Below are positions 25,225 through 33,800 of a stretch of 64,000 nt of DNA, piece by piece (the stretch's first letter is position 1; each line of letters opens with the position of its first letter). Origin of the DNA: Solirubrobacter taibaiensis (lineage in GTDB: Bacteria; Actinomycetota; Thermoleophilia; Solirubrobacterales; Solirubrobacteraceae). The notes beneath the pieces were generated by a model. It ran no database searches. It was given only the letters and a program-made list of their open reading frames with translations, and was not told where the DNA came from. Position numbers and translations under genes: made by a program. The DNA lies in NCBI GenBank assembly GCA_027587225.1, contig JAPDDQ010000010.1, forward strand, positions 1-64,000. Direction: 5' to 3'.

Positions 25225-25912
25225 GCACCGCCGTCACCACCAACAACGCCACGAAGGCGACGCGGCTTGCCGCGTCGCCGACGCGTTCGAAGGACTCGGC
25301 TGCGACGTAGCCGATCACGACGAACGTGACGGACCAGACGAACCCGCTCGCGAGGCTGTAGGGCAGCAGCTTGCGCACCGGGACGCCCGACGCGCCCGCC
25401 ACGAACGGCATCGTCGAGCGCAGCAGCCCGGTGAAGCGCCCCAGGAACAGGGCTTTGCCGCCGTGGCGCACGAAGAACGCGTCGACCGTCGCGGCGGCGC
25501 GGGGCGCCCGCCGCTCCAGGAACGAGCGGCCCAGCAGGCGCCCGGCGGTGAGGCTCGTCACGTCACCCGCCACCGCCGCCGCCCACACGAGCGCGATCAT
25601 CAGCACCAGCCCGCCCACGCCGCGCTCGGCGGCGGCCAAGCCGCTGGCCATCAGCACCAGCTCGCCGTGGATCAGCCAGCCGGCGAACACGCTCGTCTCG
25701 AGGAAGATCAGCGCCGGAGCGGCCAGGAACACCCACCAGCCGATCGTGTCGACGGCGTCGGAGAGGGTCTGGGCCAGCTGCGGGTACCCCACCGCGCCGA
25801 CGGCGATGGCCACGGCCAGTCCCACACTGGCGACCGCGGCGACGGCCGCGACGAGTGTTCCCGCGCGAGGCACCCTCCGTTGACGATCCCATACAGGCGC
25901 CGCCGGGTGCAA
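25148..25912 (-). CDS. DedA/VTT-domain membrane protein
   Basis: This protein of up to 254 aa has about five membrane helices and the VTT (SNARE-associated) core: FLETSVFAGWLIHGELVLMASG, AGDVTSLTAGRLLGR, then FFVRHGGKALFLGRF.GLLRSTMPFVAGASGVP. DedA-family proteins act in envelope homeostasis as lipid flippases or proton-dependent transporters. The start is uncertain: TTG 25912 has no obvious ribosome site, and GTG 25873 would give 241 aa. The 77-base overlap with the convergent MMPL gene encodes only its charged cytoplasmic tail. Confidence 0.85.
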   Translation of the reverse strand: MHPAAPVWDRQRRVPRAGTLVAAVAAVASVGLAVAIAVGAVGYPQLAQTLSDAVDTIGWWVFLAAPALIFLETSVFAGWLIHGELVLMASGLAAAERGVGGLVLMIALVWAAAVAGDVTSLTAGRLLGRSFLERRAPRAAATVDAFFVRHGGKALFLGRFTGLLRSTMPFVAGASGVPVRKLLPYSLASGFVWSVTFVVIGYVAAESFERVGDAASRVAFVALLVVTAVLIVRARMRPPRSAAGEPATACPPST

Positions 25913-25918
25913 CGTCGG

Positions 25919-26872
25919 TCACAGGACCGACTCCCGGAACGGGTCGGTGAACGCGATCGGCTCGTCCTCGAAGCGCTGTTCCAGGGCCTCCACGCCTTCG
26001 GCGACTTTGAAGTCGCGCTCGGCCTCGGTGATCGGCTGGACGGCGAGGACGCGGATATGCCCGCCGTCGAACTCACAGCGCTCGAGTGACGGACCGAAGG
26101 CGTAGGGGAGCGAGATCAGCTCGTGGGTGAGCTCCGAGCCGGGCAGCCAGGGCTCGCCGATCGGCACCGTGTGGCCCCAGTCGAGCCGCTGGGACTCCGG
26201 CCCGGCGTGGTAGTAGGCCAGCATCGCGAGCAGCTCGACGTGGCGGTCGTCGTCGGTGTCGGCGCTGAGCACGAATTCGAGGCCGTGCCCGTTGGCCTCG
26301 TGAACCGCGTCCCAGCAGCCGGTGGTCACGTACGTCCACGCTGTGATGCGCGGGCCCGGGCCGATCGCGTACACACCGAAGGACGGGACGCGGTCGAGGA
26401 TCGGGCCGAGTTCCCAGCGACGCGACTCGATCCGATGGCCGGTGAAGAACGAGTGCAGATGCTCGCGGAGCGCCTTGCCCGCGGCCGATGCCCCGGGCGC
26501 GAACCCCGGGGCCCCGACGGAGCGCAGCAGCTCGCGTGCGCCCTCGTCGCCGCTGGCGGCGCTGCGCTCGGCGACGTCCCAGAACGCCGGGGTCCCGTCG
26601 CCGATGAAGAAGATCAGGTGATCGCTCGCATCGTCGTCGCCGAGCGTGATCGCGCGGAAGATCAGCCGGGCGCCCGCGTCGTCGCCGCGGTCGAGCAGTC
26701 CGTGGGCGGCGACCTGGATCGGGCCCGTGTTCTCCTCGTCGGTCATGAGCCGCACGAGCGCCTTGCGCGCGACGTCGTCGTCGTACGCGGGCAGACGCTC
26801 GGCGGCTTCACAGCGATCCTCCCACCGAGGTGAGGATGCGAGCGCGATCAGCTCCGGCGGCGTGGGGCCCAC
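25919..26872 (-). CDS. HEAT-like plus suppressor-of-fused (SUFU) domain protein
   Basis: This 317-aa soluble acidic protein starts at GTG 26872. Residues 1-125 form short helices with a HEAT-like rhythm (SSPRWEDRCEAAERLPAYDDD, IQVAAHGLLDRGDDAGARLI). Residues about 135-315 match the SUFU fold: WELGPILDRVPSFGVYAIGPG, TYVTTGCWDAVHEANGHGLEFVL, HTVPIGEPWLPGSELTHELIS, then HIRVLAVQPITEAE. In bacteria SUFU-superfamily proteins are a known class of toxin immunity proteins. No toxin gene is adjacent here, so this could be an orphan immunity protein or one with another role. Confidence 0.8.
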   Translation of the reverse strand: MGPTPPELIALASSPRWEDRCEAAERLPAYDDDVARKALVRLMTDEENTGPIQVAAHGLLDRGDDAGARLIFRAITLGDDDASDHLIFFIGDGTPAFWDVAERSAASGDEGARELLRSVGAPGFAPGASAAGKALREHLHSFFTGHRIESRRWELGPILDRVPSFGVYAIGPGPRITAWTYVTTGCWDAVHEANGHGLEFVLSADTDDDRHVELLAMLAYYHAGPESQRLDWGHTVPIGEPWLPGSELTHELISLPYAFGPSLERCEFDGGHIRVLAVQPITEAERDFKVAEGVEALEQRFEDEPIAFTDPFRESVL

Positions 26873-26888
26873 GCCGCCAGTCTCCCGA

Positions 26889-27995
26889 TCAGCGCAGCGG
26901 GATGCGCAGGATCTCGCCGGCGCCCGCCTGGTCGCCCTTGTTGGACACGTACGCGTACTTGTCGTCCACGGCGAGGCCGGTCGGCGAGGTCAGCGTGCCG
27001 GGCGCGAGCTCGGTGCGCGCGCCGCGCTTGGGGACGCGGATCAGCTTGCCGGGCGTCGGCGGGCCGATCAGCGTCGCGCTCGTCATCTGCAGCACGTAGA
27101 GCGTGCCGTCCTTGCCGAACGCGAGGTCGTTGATGGTGGTGAAGCCCGTGGCGTACTCGGTGGGGGCCTGGCCCGGGACGATCCGCCACACGCTCGCGCC
27201 GCCCGTCGGGAACGGGAACCCGGTGAGCTGGCCGACGTAGTAGGCGCCGTCCGGGCCGCGCACGATCGAGGTCGGCACGGACTGGGTCGGGATCGGAGTG
27301 CCGGGCGGGACCGGGAAGTCGGGGATCTCCGGGGCGGGCGACATCTTGAACGGGATCACGCCGAGCGTGTCCGGGCCGCGCAGGCCGTACCGGATCAGGC
27401 TGTTGCCGCCCGCGTCGGCGACGGTCACGTGCAGGCCGCTCGCGTCGACGGAGTTCGGGTTGGAGTCGACCTCGGCGGTCGGCTGGTCGGCGTCCGGGTT
27501 GTTGGCGCCCTCGTAGGCCGCGGGGTCACCGGCGACACCGGCCACGTGACCGGTCGGCAGCAGGCGGTAGAGCTTGCCCATGCCGGCGGTCTGTGGGTGC
27601 TCGGCGCGCATGTCCGGGTGGCCGCCAAGGCCGACCGTGAAGTAGCCGAGCAGTCCGCCGAGCGTGAACGAGATGTCGGACGGGCCGGTGGCCTCGCCGC
27701 CGCTGGGCGACGCGACCGACGGCAGGTTGCCCACGACCCGCTTCTTGTGGCCGCGCTTGTCGATCTTCGTGATCGCGCCGGTCTTGCCGAAGCAAGCTTC
27801 GTTCGGCAGCGTGCAGTCGCTGCCGCCGCGACCGGACTCGGCCACGTAGAGCTCGCCGGCGAATCCGAAGTCCAGCCCGCGCGGATTGTCGAGGCCGCTC
27901 GCGATCACCTGTGGCCCGGTCGCCGCGGCCGGGGCCGCCGCGAGGGCGAAGAGACCCGCCGCGAGGGCCAGGCTTTTGCGCACATCGATGGTCAT
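26889..27995 (-). CDS. ScyD/ScyE-family secreted beta-propeller protein
   Basis: This 368-aa protein has a signal peptide (about 1-26, SLALAAGLFALAAAPAAA) and a six-bladed-propeller-like body: VIASGLDNPRGLDFGFAGELYVAESG, FTTINDLAFGKDGTLYVLQ, SPTGLAVDDKYAYVSNKG. The family is named from cyanobacterial scytonemin genes, but actinobacterial members are common and of unknown function. It is probably extracellular. It has its own leftward transcription unit or follows the BTAD regulator gene upstream (48-base gap). Confidence 0.87.
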   Translation of the reverse strand: MTIDVRKSLALAAGLFALAAAPAAATGPQVIASGLDNPRGLDFGFAGELYVAESGRGGSDCTLPNEACFGKTGAITKIDKRGHKKRVVGNLPSVASPSGGEATGPSDISFTLGGLLGYFTVGLGGHPDMRAEHPQTAGMGKLYRLLPTGHVAGVAGDPAAYEGANNPDADQPTAEVDSNPNSVDASGLHVTVADAGGNSLIRYGLRGPDTLGVIPFKMSPAPEIPDFPVPPGTPIPTQSVPTSIVRGPDGAYYVGQLTGFPFPTGGASVWRIVPGQAPTEYATGFTTINDLAFGKDGTLYVLQMTSATLIGPPTPGKLIRVPKRGARTELAPGTLTSPTGLAVDDKYAYVSNKGDQAGAGEILRIPLR

Positions 27996-28043
27996 GGCGA
28001 GCGACGCTATGGGCGCGACGCCGATCGTTGATCAGGGAAATCC

Positions 28044-29915
28044 CTAGGCGAGGTACTGGGCCACCGGGCCGAGCGTGAGCACGCCGCTGCCGCACGCGAT
28101 CTCGTCCGCGGCCGGCGTGAGGTGGGCGCGAGCGCGTGCAAGCACCGCGGGTTCGCCGACGGCCAGCGCCGCCTTCGCCGTGAGGCACCACATGGCCTCG
28201 AGCAGCAGGTCGGCGGGCGGATCGGGCAACGCACGCACCGCCGCTGCGGCCCGGCCTCGCTCGCCCCGCGCGAGCAGGACGTGGGGTCGTGCCCACGGCT
28301 CGTAGGGCCCGAAGTCTCCGGCCAGGTCCCAGCGCGCGAGCGGTAGGAGACCGCGTTGGAGACCGGGCATGCCGGACCTCGGCAACAGCGCGGCGGCCTC
28401 CCGGTAGTCGCCGTCCCGCATCGCGCGGTACAGGGTCGTGAACACGGCGACCAGCGGGCGTTCGTGGCGCGCGTCCAGGCGGTCGGCGGCCGCGGCGTGC
28501 GCGTCCGCCGCGGCGAAGTCGCCGAGCGCGCCGCGGGCCTGCATCCGGATCAGGTGGCCGAGCACCTCCACCGACGGCAGGCCGTGGCGCGCGGCGAGCG
28601 CGACCAGCTCCTCGCCGATGGCGTCGCGGCGCGGAGCGAGACCACAGCGCTCGAACGACTGCATCCACGCGCCGTTGAGCGCGAACGCGAGCAGCGCGGG
28701 GTCGTCCAGGTCGCGGGCCAGGCGTTCGGCCTCGCCCGCCTCGGCCGCGGCACTCGCGTCCCCGCGCGACTCGAGGGCGATCGTGGCCAGCAGCGGTGCC
28801 CGCGCGGCGTCGGGCAACTCGGCGGTGAGCGCCCGGCGCGCGGCGGTCACGATCGCCGCAGCCTGCTCCGGGTCGTCGGAACGCGTCCAGATCGCGGGAA
28901 CGTCGTACGCGCCGATCACCCGCGCGGTGAGCAGCGGGTCGCCGAGCTCCTCCGCGGCGGCGATCGCCGCGAGCCGGTGCGTGCGCGCCTCGGTCAGCCC
29001 ACCGCCGCCCGTCACAGCCAGGCCGCGCAGGAGGCCGACGGTCGATTCCAGCCGCGCCTTCGAGCGGGTCCCGACCTCGCGATCGTAGGCCGCCGCGGCC
29101 TGGGCCCACACCGCGTCCACGCCCACGGCGCCCGGCTCGGCGCCGTGCAGGAGGTCCTGCTGGAGGCGGCGCAGCGGCTCGCCCGGCTCCACGCCCAGTT
29201 GCTCGGCGAGCTGCCCATGCGCGCGCCGCAAGACGTTCAGCGCGTCGCCGCGGCGGCCGTTCGCCGCGAGGGCGAGCGCGAGCAGGCGCCAGCCCTCCTC
29301 ACGCCACGGATGGGCGGCGACGTGCGCGTCGAGGTCGGCCACGGCTTCGCCGGCCCGGCCGATCCGCAGCCGCGCCTCCGCCACGGCCTCCACCGCGAAG
29401 AGGCGCAGCTCCGCCAGCCGCCGCCGCTCGAGCAGCGACCAGTCCTGGTCGTCGAGCTCCGCGAACGCCGGTCCGCGCCACCACGACAGCGCCTCGAGCA
29501 GCCGCTCCAGCCGCCGCTCGGCGGGCAGATCCTCGGCCACGGCTGCCTCGAACCGCCACGCATCCACCTCCGCCCGCACGCGCTCGCCGCCGCCCGCGTC
29601 CTCGCCGCGTCCCACCTCGTCGGGTGCCCCCACGCGCGTCGCCTCGAGGCGCAGCGCGTACCCGGCCCCCTCGGTCACCAGCAACCCGCGCGCGGGGCCC
29701 AGCGCGCGGCGCAGGTCGCTGACGAACGTGCGCACCGCGCCGACGGCGCGCGGCGGCGGCTCGGGCCACAGGTCGTCGACGAGGCGCGCCACCGACACCA
29801 CCTCGCCGCGGGCGACGATCAACCGCGCGAGCACGGCGCGGTGCCGCGGACCCTTGAGCGCGATCCGCTCGCCCGCGTCCCACGCCACCACCGGTCCCAG
29901 CACTCCGAACTCCAC
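28044..29915 (-). CDS. BTAD/SARP-type transcriptional regulator
   Basis: This is a 623-aa protein. GTG 29915 begins VEFGVLGPVVAW, the typical start of this family; a longer frame would run into the divergent gene. Residues 1-95 form an OmpR-like winged helix (RHRAVLARLIVARGEVVSVARLVDDLWP, AVRTFVSDLRRALG). Residues 125-270 form the bacterial transcriptional activation domain (BTAD), including GDALNVLRRAHGQLAEQLGVEPGEPLRRLQQDLL, and the rest is TPR-like helical repeats. Such regulators often activate neighbouring metabolic genes; the divergent alpha/beta hydrolase 55 bases away is the obvious candidate target. Confidence 0.9.
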   Translation of the reverse strand: MEFGVLGPVVAWDAGERIALKGPRHRAVLARLIVARGEVVSVARLVDDLWPEPPPRAVGAVRTFVSDLRRALGPARGLLVTEGAGYALRLEATRVGAPDEVGRGEDAGGGERVRAEVDAWRFEAAVAEDLPAERRLERLLEALSWWRGPAFAELDDQDWSLLERRRLAELRLFAVEAVAEARLRIGRAGEAVADLDAHVAAHPWREEGWRLLALALAANGRRGDALNVLRRAHGQLAEQLGVEPGEPLRRLQQDLLHGAEPGAVGVDAVWAQAAAAYDREVGTRSKARLESTVGLLRGLAVTGGGGLTEARTHRLAAIAAAEELGDPLLTARVIGAYDVPAIWTRSDDPEQAAAIVTAARRALTAELPDAARAPLLATIALESRGDASAAAEAGEAERLARDLDDPALLAFALNGAWMQSFERCGLAPRRDAIGEELVALAARHGLPSVEVLGHLIRMQARGALGDFAAADAHAAAADRLDARHERPLVAVFTTLYRAMRDGDYREAAALLPRSGMPGLQRGLLPLARWDLAGDFGPYEPWARPHVLLARGERGRAAAAVRALPDPPADLLLEAMWCLTAKAALAVGEPAVLARARAHLTPAADEIACGSGVLTLGPVAQYLA

Positions 29916-29970
29916 GGGCGAGCAGTGTCGCTGATCGATTGCTGATCGCCCGCCGCGAGGCTGCGCCGCC

Positions 29971-30813
29971 ATGAACATCGAAGGCTTTGAGTACCGCGAC
30001 GTGCGCGTCGCCGACGACGTCACCCTGCACACCGCGATCGCCGGCAGCGGGCCGGCGTTCGTGCTCTTGCACGGCTTCCCGCAGACGCATCTGATGTGGC
30101 GCCACGTCGCGCCCGCACTCGCCGGCGACTACACCGTGATCTGCCCGGACCTACGCGGCTACGGCGCTTCCAGCAAGCCGATCGACGGCTACGACAAGCG
30201 CACGATGGCGCAGGACATCGTCACCCTCGCCGCCGCGCTCGGCCATGAGCGCTTCGCGCTCGCCGGCCACGATCGCGGCGCGCACGTCGCCTTCCGCGCC
30301 GGGCTCGACCACCCTGACCGCGTCACGCACCTGGCGATCCTCGACGTGTTGCCGACACCCGAGATGTGGGACGTGTTGCGTGGCGTTGACGCCGCGGTCG
30401 CGTTCCACCTGTACCTGATGGCGCAGCCGGCCGGGCTGCCGGAGCAGCTCATCGCGGGCGCGCCGGACGCGTTCTTCGGCTACTTCCTCGACGCCTGGGG
30501 CACCGCGCCGTTCGCACCCGACGTCCGCGGCGCCTACCTTGAAGCGAGCCGCAACGCCATCCCTTCCATCGTCGCCGATTACCGCGCCACGGCCACGATC
30601 GACCTCGAACACGACCGTGCCGATCGCGCCGCGGGACGCACGTTCCAGATGCCCGTGGCCGTCGTCCAGCAGGATTGGGGTTTCCCCGCCGCCGAGCTCT
30701 GGCACCCTTGGGCGCCCGACCTCACGCACCAAACAGTCACCTGCGGACACTTCATGGCGGAGGCGGCGCCGGAGCTCATCACCGAGGTTCTGCGCACACT
30801 CAGACGGAAGTAG
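29971..30813 (+). CDS. Alpha/beta hydrolase, haloacetate dehalogenase/epoxide hydrolase-like
   Basis: This 280-aa cytosolic alpha/beta hydrolase has HGFPQ (oxyanion hole), DLRGYGAS, and a nucleophile elbow GHDRGA with Asp about residue 101 rather than Ser. The Asp nucleophile indicates haloalkanoate dehalogenase or epoxide hydrolase chemistry. DHPDRVTHLAILDVLPT is typical of fluoroacetate-dehalogenase relatives. The catalytic His is likely in TCGHFMAEAAPE. It is divergent from a BTAD regulator. Confidence 0.9.
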   Translation: MNIEGFEYRDVRVADDVTLHTAIAGSGPAFVLLHGFPQTHLMWRHVAPALAGDYTVICPDLRGYGASSKPIDGYDKRTMAQDIVTLAAALGHERFALAGHDRGAHVAFRAGLDHPDRVTHLAILDVLPTPEMWDVLRGVDAAVAFHLYLMAQPAGLPEQLIAGAPDAFFGYFLDAWGTAPFAPDVRGAYLEASRNAIPSIVADYRATATIDLEHDRADRAAGRTFQMPVAVVQQDWGFPAAELWHPWAPDLTHQTVTCGHFMAEAAPELITEVLRTLRRK

Positions 30814-30862
30814 TGGTACCTTCCGCGCGGTACTGGTCGTTTGTCCAGGTGTGGGGGAGAGA

Positions 30863-33800
30863 ATGCACAAGGTCGTGCTCGCCGCGCTCGCGGTGATGTT
30901 GCTGTTCGCGGCGCCGGCGCGCGCCGACAACGGAGTCCGGCTGGACGACCTGCGCGTAGAGCGCAAGGCCGAACCGGTCGGCATCGACGTCGACAAGCCG
31001 CGGTTCTCGTGGGTGATCGAGTCCAGTGTCCGCGACCTCGAGCAGAAGGCCTACCGGGTGCAGCTCAAGACCGGCAACCGCTTCGTGTGGGATTCCGGCA
31101 CCGTGCGCTCCTCCCAGTCGTTCGACGTCGAGTACACGGGCCCGAAGCTGGCTCCGGCGACGCACTACGACTGGTACGTCGACGTGCAGACCAAGCGCGG
31201 CTGGGCGAGCGAACGTTCCGGCTTCCGCACCGGCCTCTACAGCGACGCCGACTGGGCGGGCAGCACGTGGATCGGCAACGCGCGGCCCGGCACGCCGCCG
31301 TCGTTCGACGGCGCGTCGTGGATCTGGACGCCCGAGACGACGACGCCGAACGCACCCGCCGAGCCGCGCGCGTTCCGCAAGACGCTCACCTCGACCAAGA
31401 CCGCGGTGAGCGCAGAGGTTGCCATCACCGCCGACGATCTCTACACGCTGTGGGTCAACGGCAAGCAACTGGGGGCGACGACCGGCGCCGAGAACGAGTG
31501 GCAACAGGCGCGCCGCTTCTTCACCGCCCTTGACCCGGCGCGCAACGTGATCGCGGTGCGCACGAACAACGGCCCGAACTCCCCCGCCGGACTGCTCGTC
31601 GTCGTCCGCGTCACGTACTCGGACGGCACGACCGAGACCTTCCGGTCCGACGCGTCGTGGAAAGCGGCGAAGACGTTCCCGGTGGACTTCGCGCGCCCGG
31701 ACTTCGACGACAGCGCGTGGGGGAACGCCGTGGTCCAGGCGGCCTACGGGTCCGGCCCGTGGGGCCGCAACGTGCGCACCCCGCGCGATGCCACGCGCCC
31801 CGCGCCGCTGCTCAAGCGCGCGTTCGACATCACGGGCCGCGTGCGCAACGCGACGCTCTTCTACGCCGCCGGCGGCTACGCGGACTTCACGGTCAACGGC
31901 AAGCGCGCGAGTGACGACGTGCTCACGCCCGGCTTCACCGACTACGACGACACCGTCCAGTACACGACGGCGGATCTCACGGACAAGCTCAAGAGCGGAG
32001 CGAACACGCTCGGCGCCGAGCTCGGCCGCGGCTTCTACGGCATGACCGGCGGCAACGTGTGGCGCTGGGAGTCGCCGCCGTGGCACGACGAGCCGGTCGT
32101 GCGTGCGCGCCTGCGGATCGAGTACGAGGACGGCCGCGTCCAGGACGTGGTCACCGACGACGCGTGGCAGATCGCCGACGGCCCGACCGTCTTCGACGAC
32201 CTCTACGCGGGTGAGACGTACGACGCGCGGTTGGTCACGCCGACCGGCTGGCAGGCCGCGAGCGAGGTCGCCGGCCCCAAGGGCGTGCTCGTCAACCAGC
32301 GCCAGCAGCCGATCCGCGTCACCGAGACGCTGCGCGCGACGGAGATCACCGAGCCGACCCCCGACGTGTACGTGGTCAAGTTCCCGCGCGTGCTCGCGGG
32401 CTGGGTCGAGTTCAACGTGACGGGGCCGGCCGGGACGACGGTCCGCGCGCAGGCCGGCGAGAAGCTGCTCGCCAACGGGCGCGTGAACTTCTCCAACAAC
32501 GGCGGCTTCCAGTCCGGCTTCCAGACCGACCGCTTCATCCTCGCCGGGACGGGCGTCAACGAGCGCTGGGCGCCGCGGTTCTCCTACAAGGGCTTCCAGT
32601 ACATCGAGGTCACCGGCTGGCCGGGCGACGCACCGCCGCCGCTGAGCGCGTTCGTCGCGAAGGCCGTGCACACCGACATCGAGGACAACGGCTCGTTCGA
32701 GAGCTCGTCCTCGATCATGAACCGCACGCACCGCGCCGTCGTGGACACGATGCGCAACAACCTCCACGGCATCCCGACCGACACGCCGATGTTCGAGAAG
32801 AACGGCTGGACCGGCGATGCGTCGGTCGGCGCCGAGATGTTCATGCTCAACCTCGACACGCACGAGCTGTTCGCGAAGTGGATGCGCGATCTGCACGAGA
32901 CGCGTGAGGCGAACGGGCGGCCGCTGGTGATCGCGCCGAGCTCGGGGAACTGGGGCGAGTGGGGGATCGCGCCGCCGTGGCACTCGGCCTACGTGATGAT
33001 CCCGCGCTGGCTGCTCCAGTACGGCGGCGACAAGCGGCCGCTGACCGAGCTCTACGACGGGATGAAGAAGTACGTCGACCTGGAGTTCGACACGAGCACG
33101 GCCGGCATCGTCAACAACGCGCGGCTCGGGGACTGGGTGTCGCCCGAGGCCTCGCCCGCCGGCGGCAACGCGCCCGAGGACCTGCGCGTGTCGGCGACCG
33201 CGTACCTGTACGCGATGCTCAAGTCGATGGAGGGCAGCGCGCGGCTGCTGAACAAGCCGGCCGACGCCACGTGGTTCGCGTCGCGCGCCGACACGGTGCG
33301 CGCCGCGTTCAACGCGCGCTTCCTGGTCAACGGCTACTACCAGGGCTCCGGCGACCGTGGCTACCGGCAGACGCACAACGTGCTCGCGGTGGCGTTCGGT
33401 CTGGTGCCGGAGGCGGCGAAGCAGGGTGTCGTGGACTCGATCGCCGCCGACGTGCGCGCGAAGGGCGACACGCTCAACACCGGCGTGCTCGGCACCAAGT
33501 ACCTGCTCCCGGTGTTGACCCAGAACGGCCACGCGGACCTCGCCTACACGCTCGCGACGCAGACCAAGTACCCGAGCTGGGGCTACATGATCGAGAACGG
33601 CGCGACCTCCATGTGGGAGCACTGGGCGCTCGAGGCCCGCTCGCGCGGCCACTACTTCCTCGGCACCGTCGACGACTGGTTCTTCCATCACGTCGCGGGC
33701 ATCCAGGCGTCGGAGACGACCGGGTATCGCGACCTCACGATCGCCCCCGCGGTCACCGGGTCGATGGAGTGGGCGAAGGCGACGACGCGCACGCCGTACG

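Noticed and set aside
30816..30833. GTACC-N8-GGTAC inverted repeat before the rhamnosidase gene
   Set aside because: Only five base pairs in a GC-rich gap, with no promoter spacing or known consensus to support an operator or terminator.
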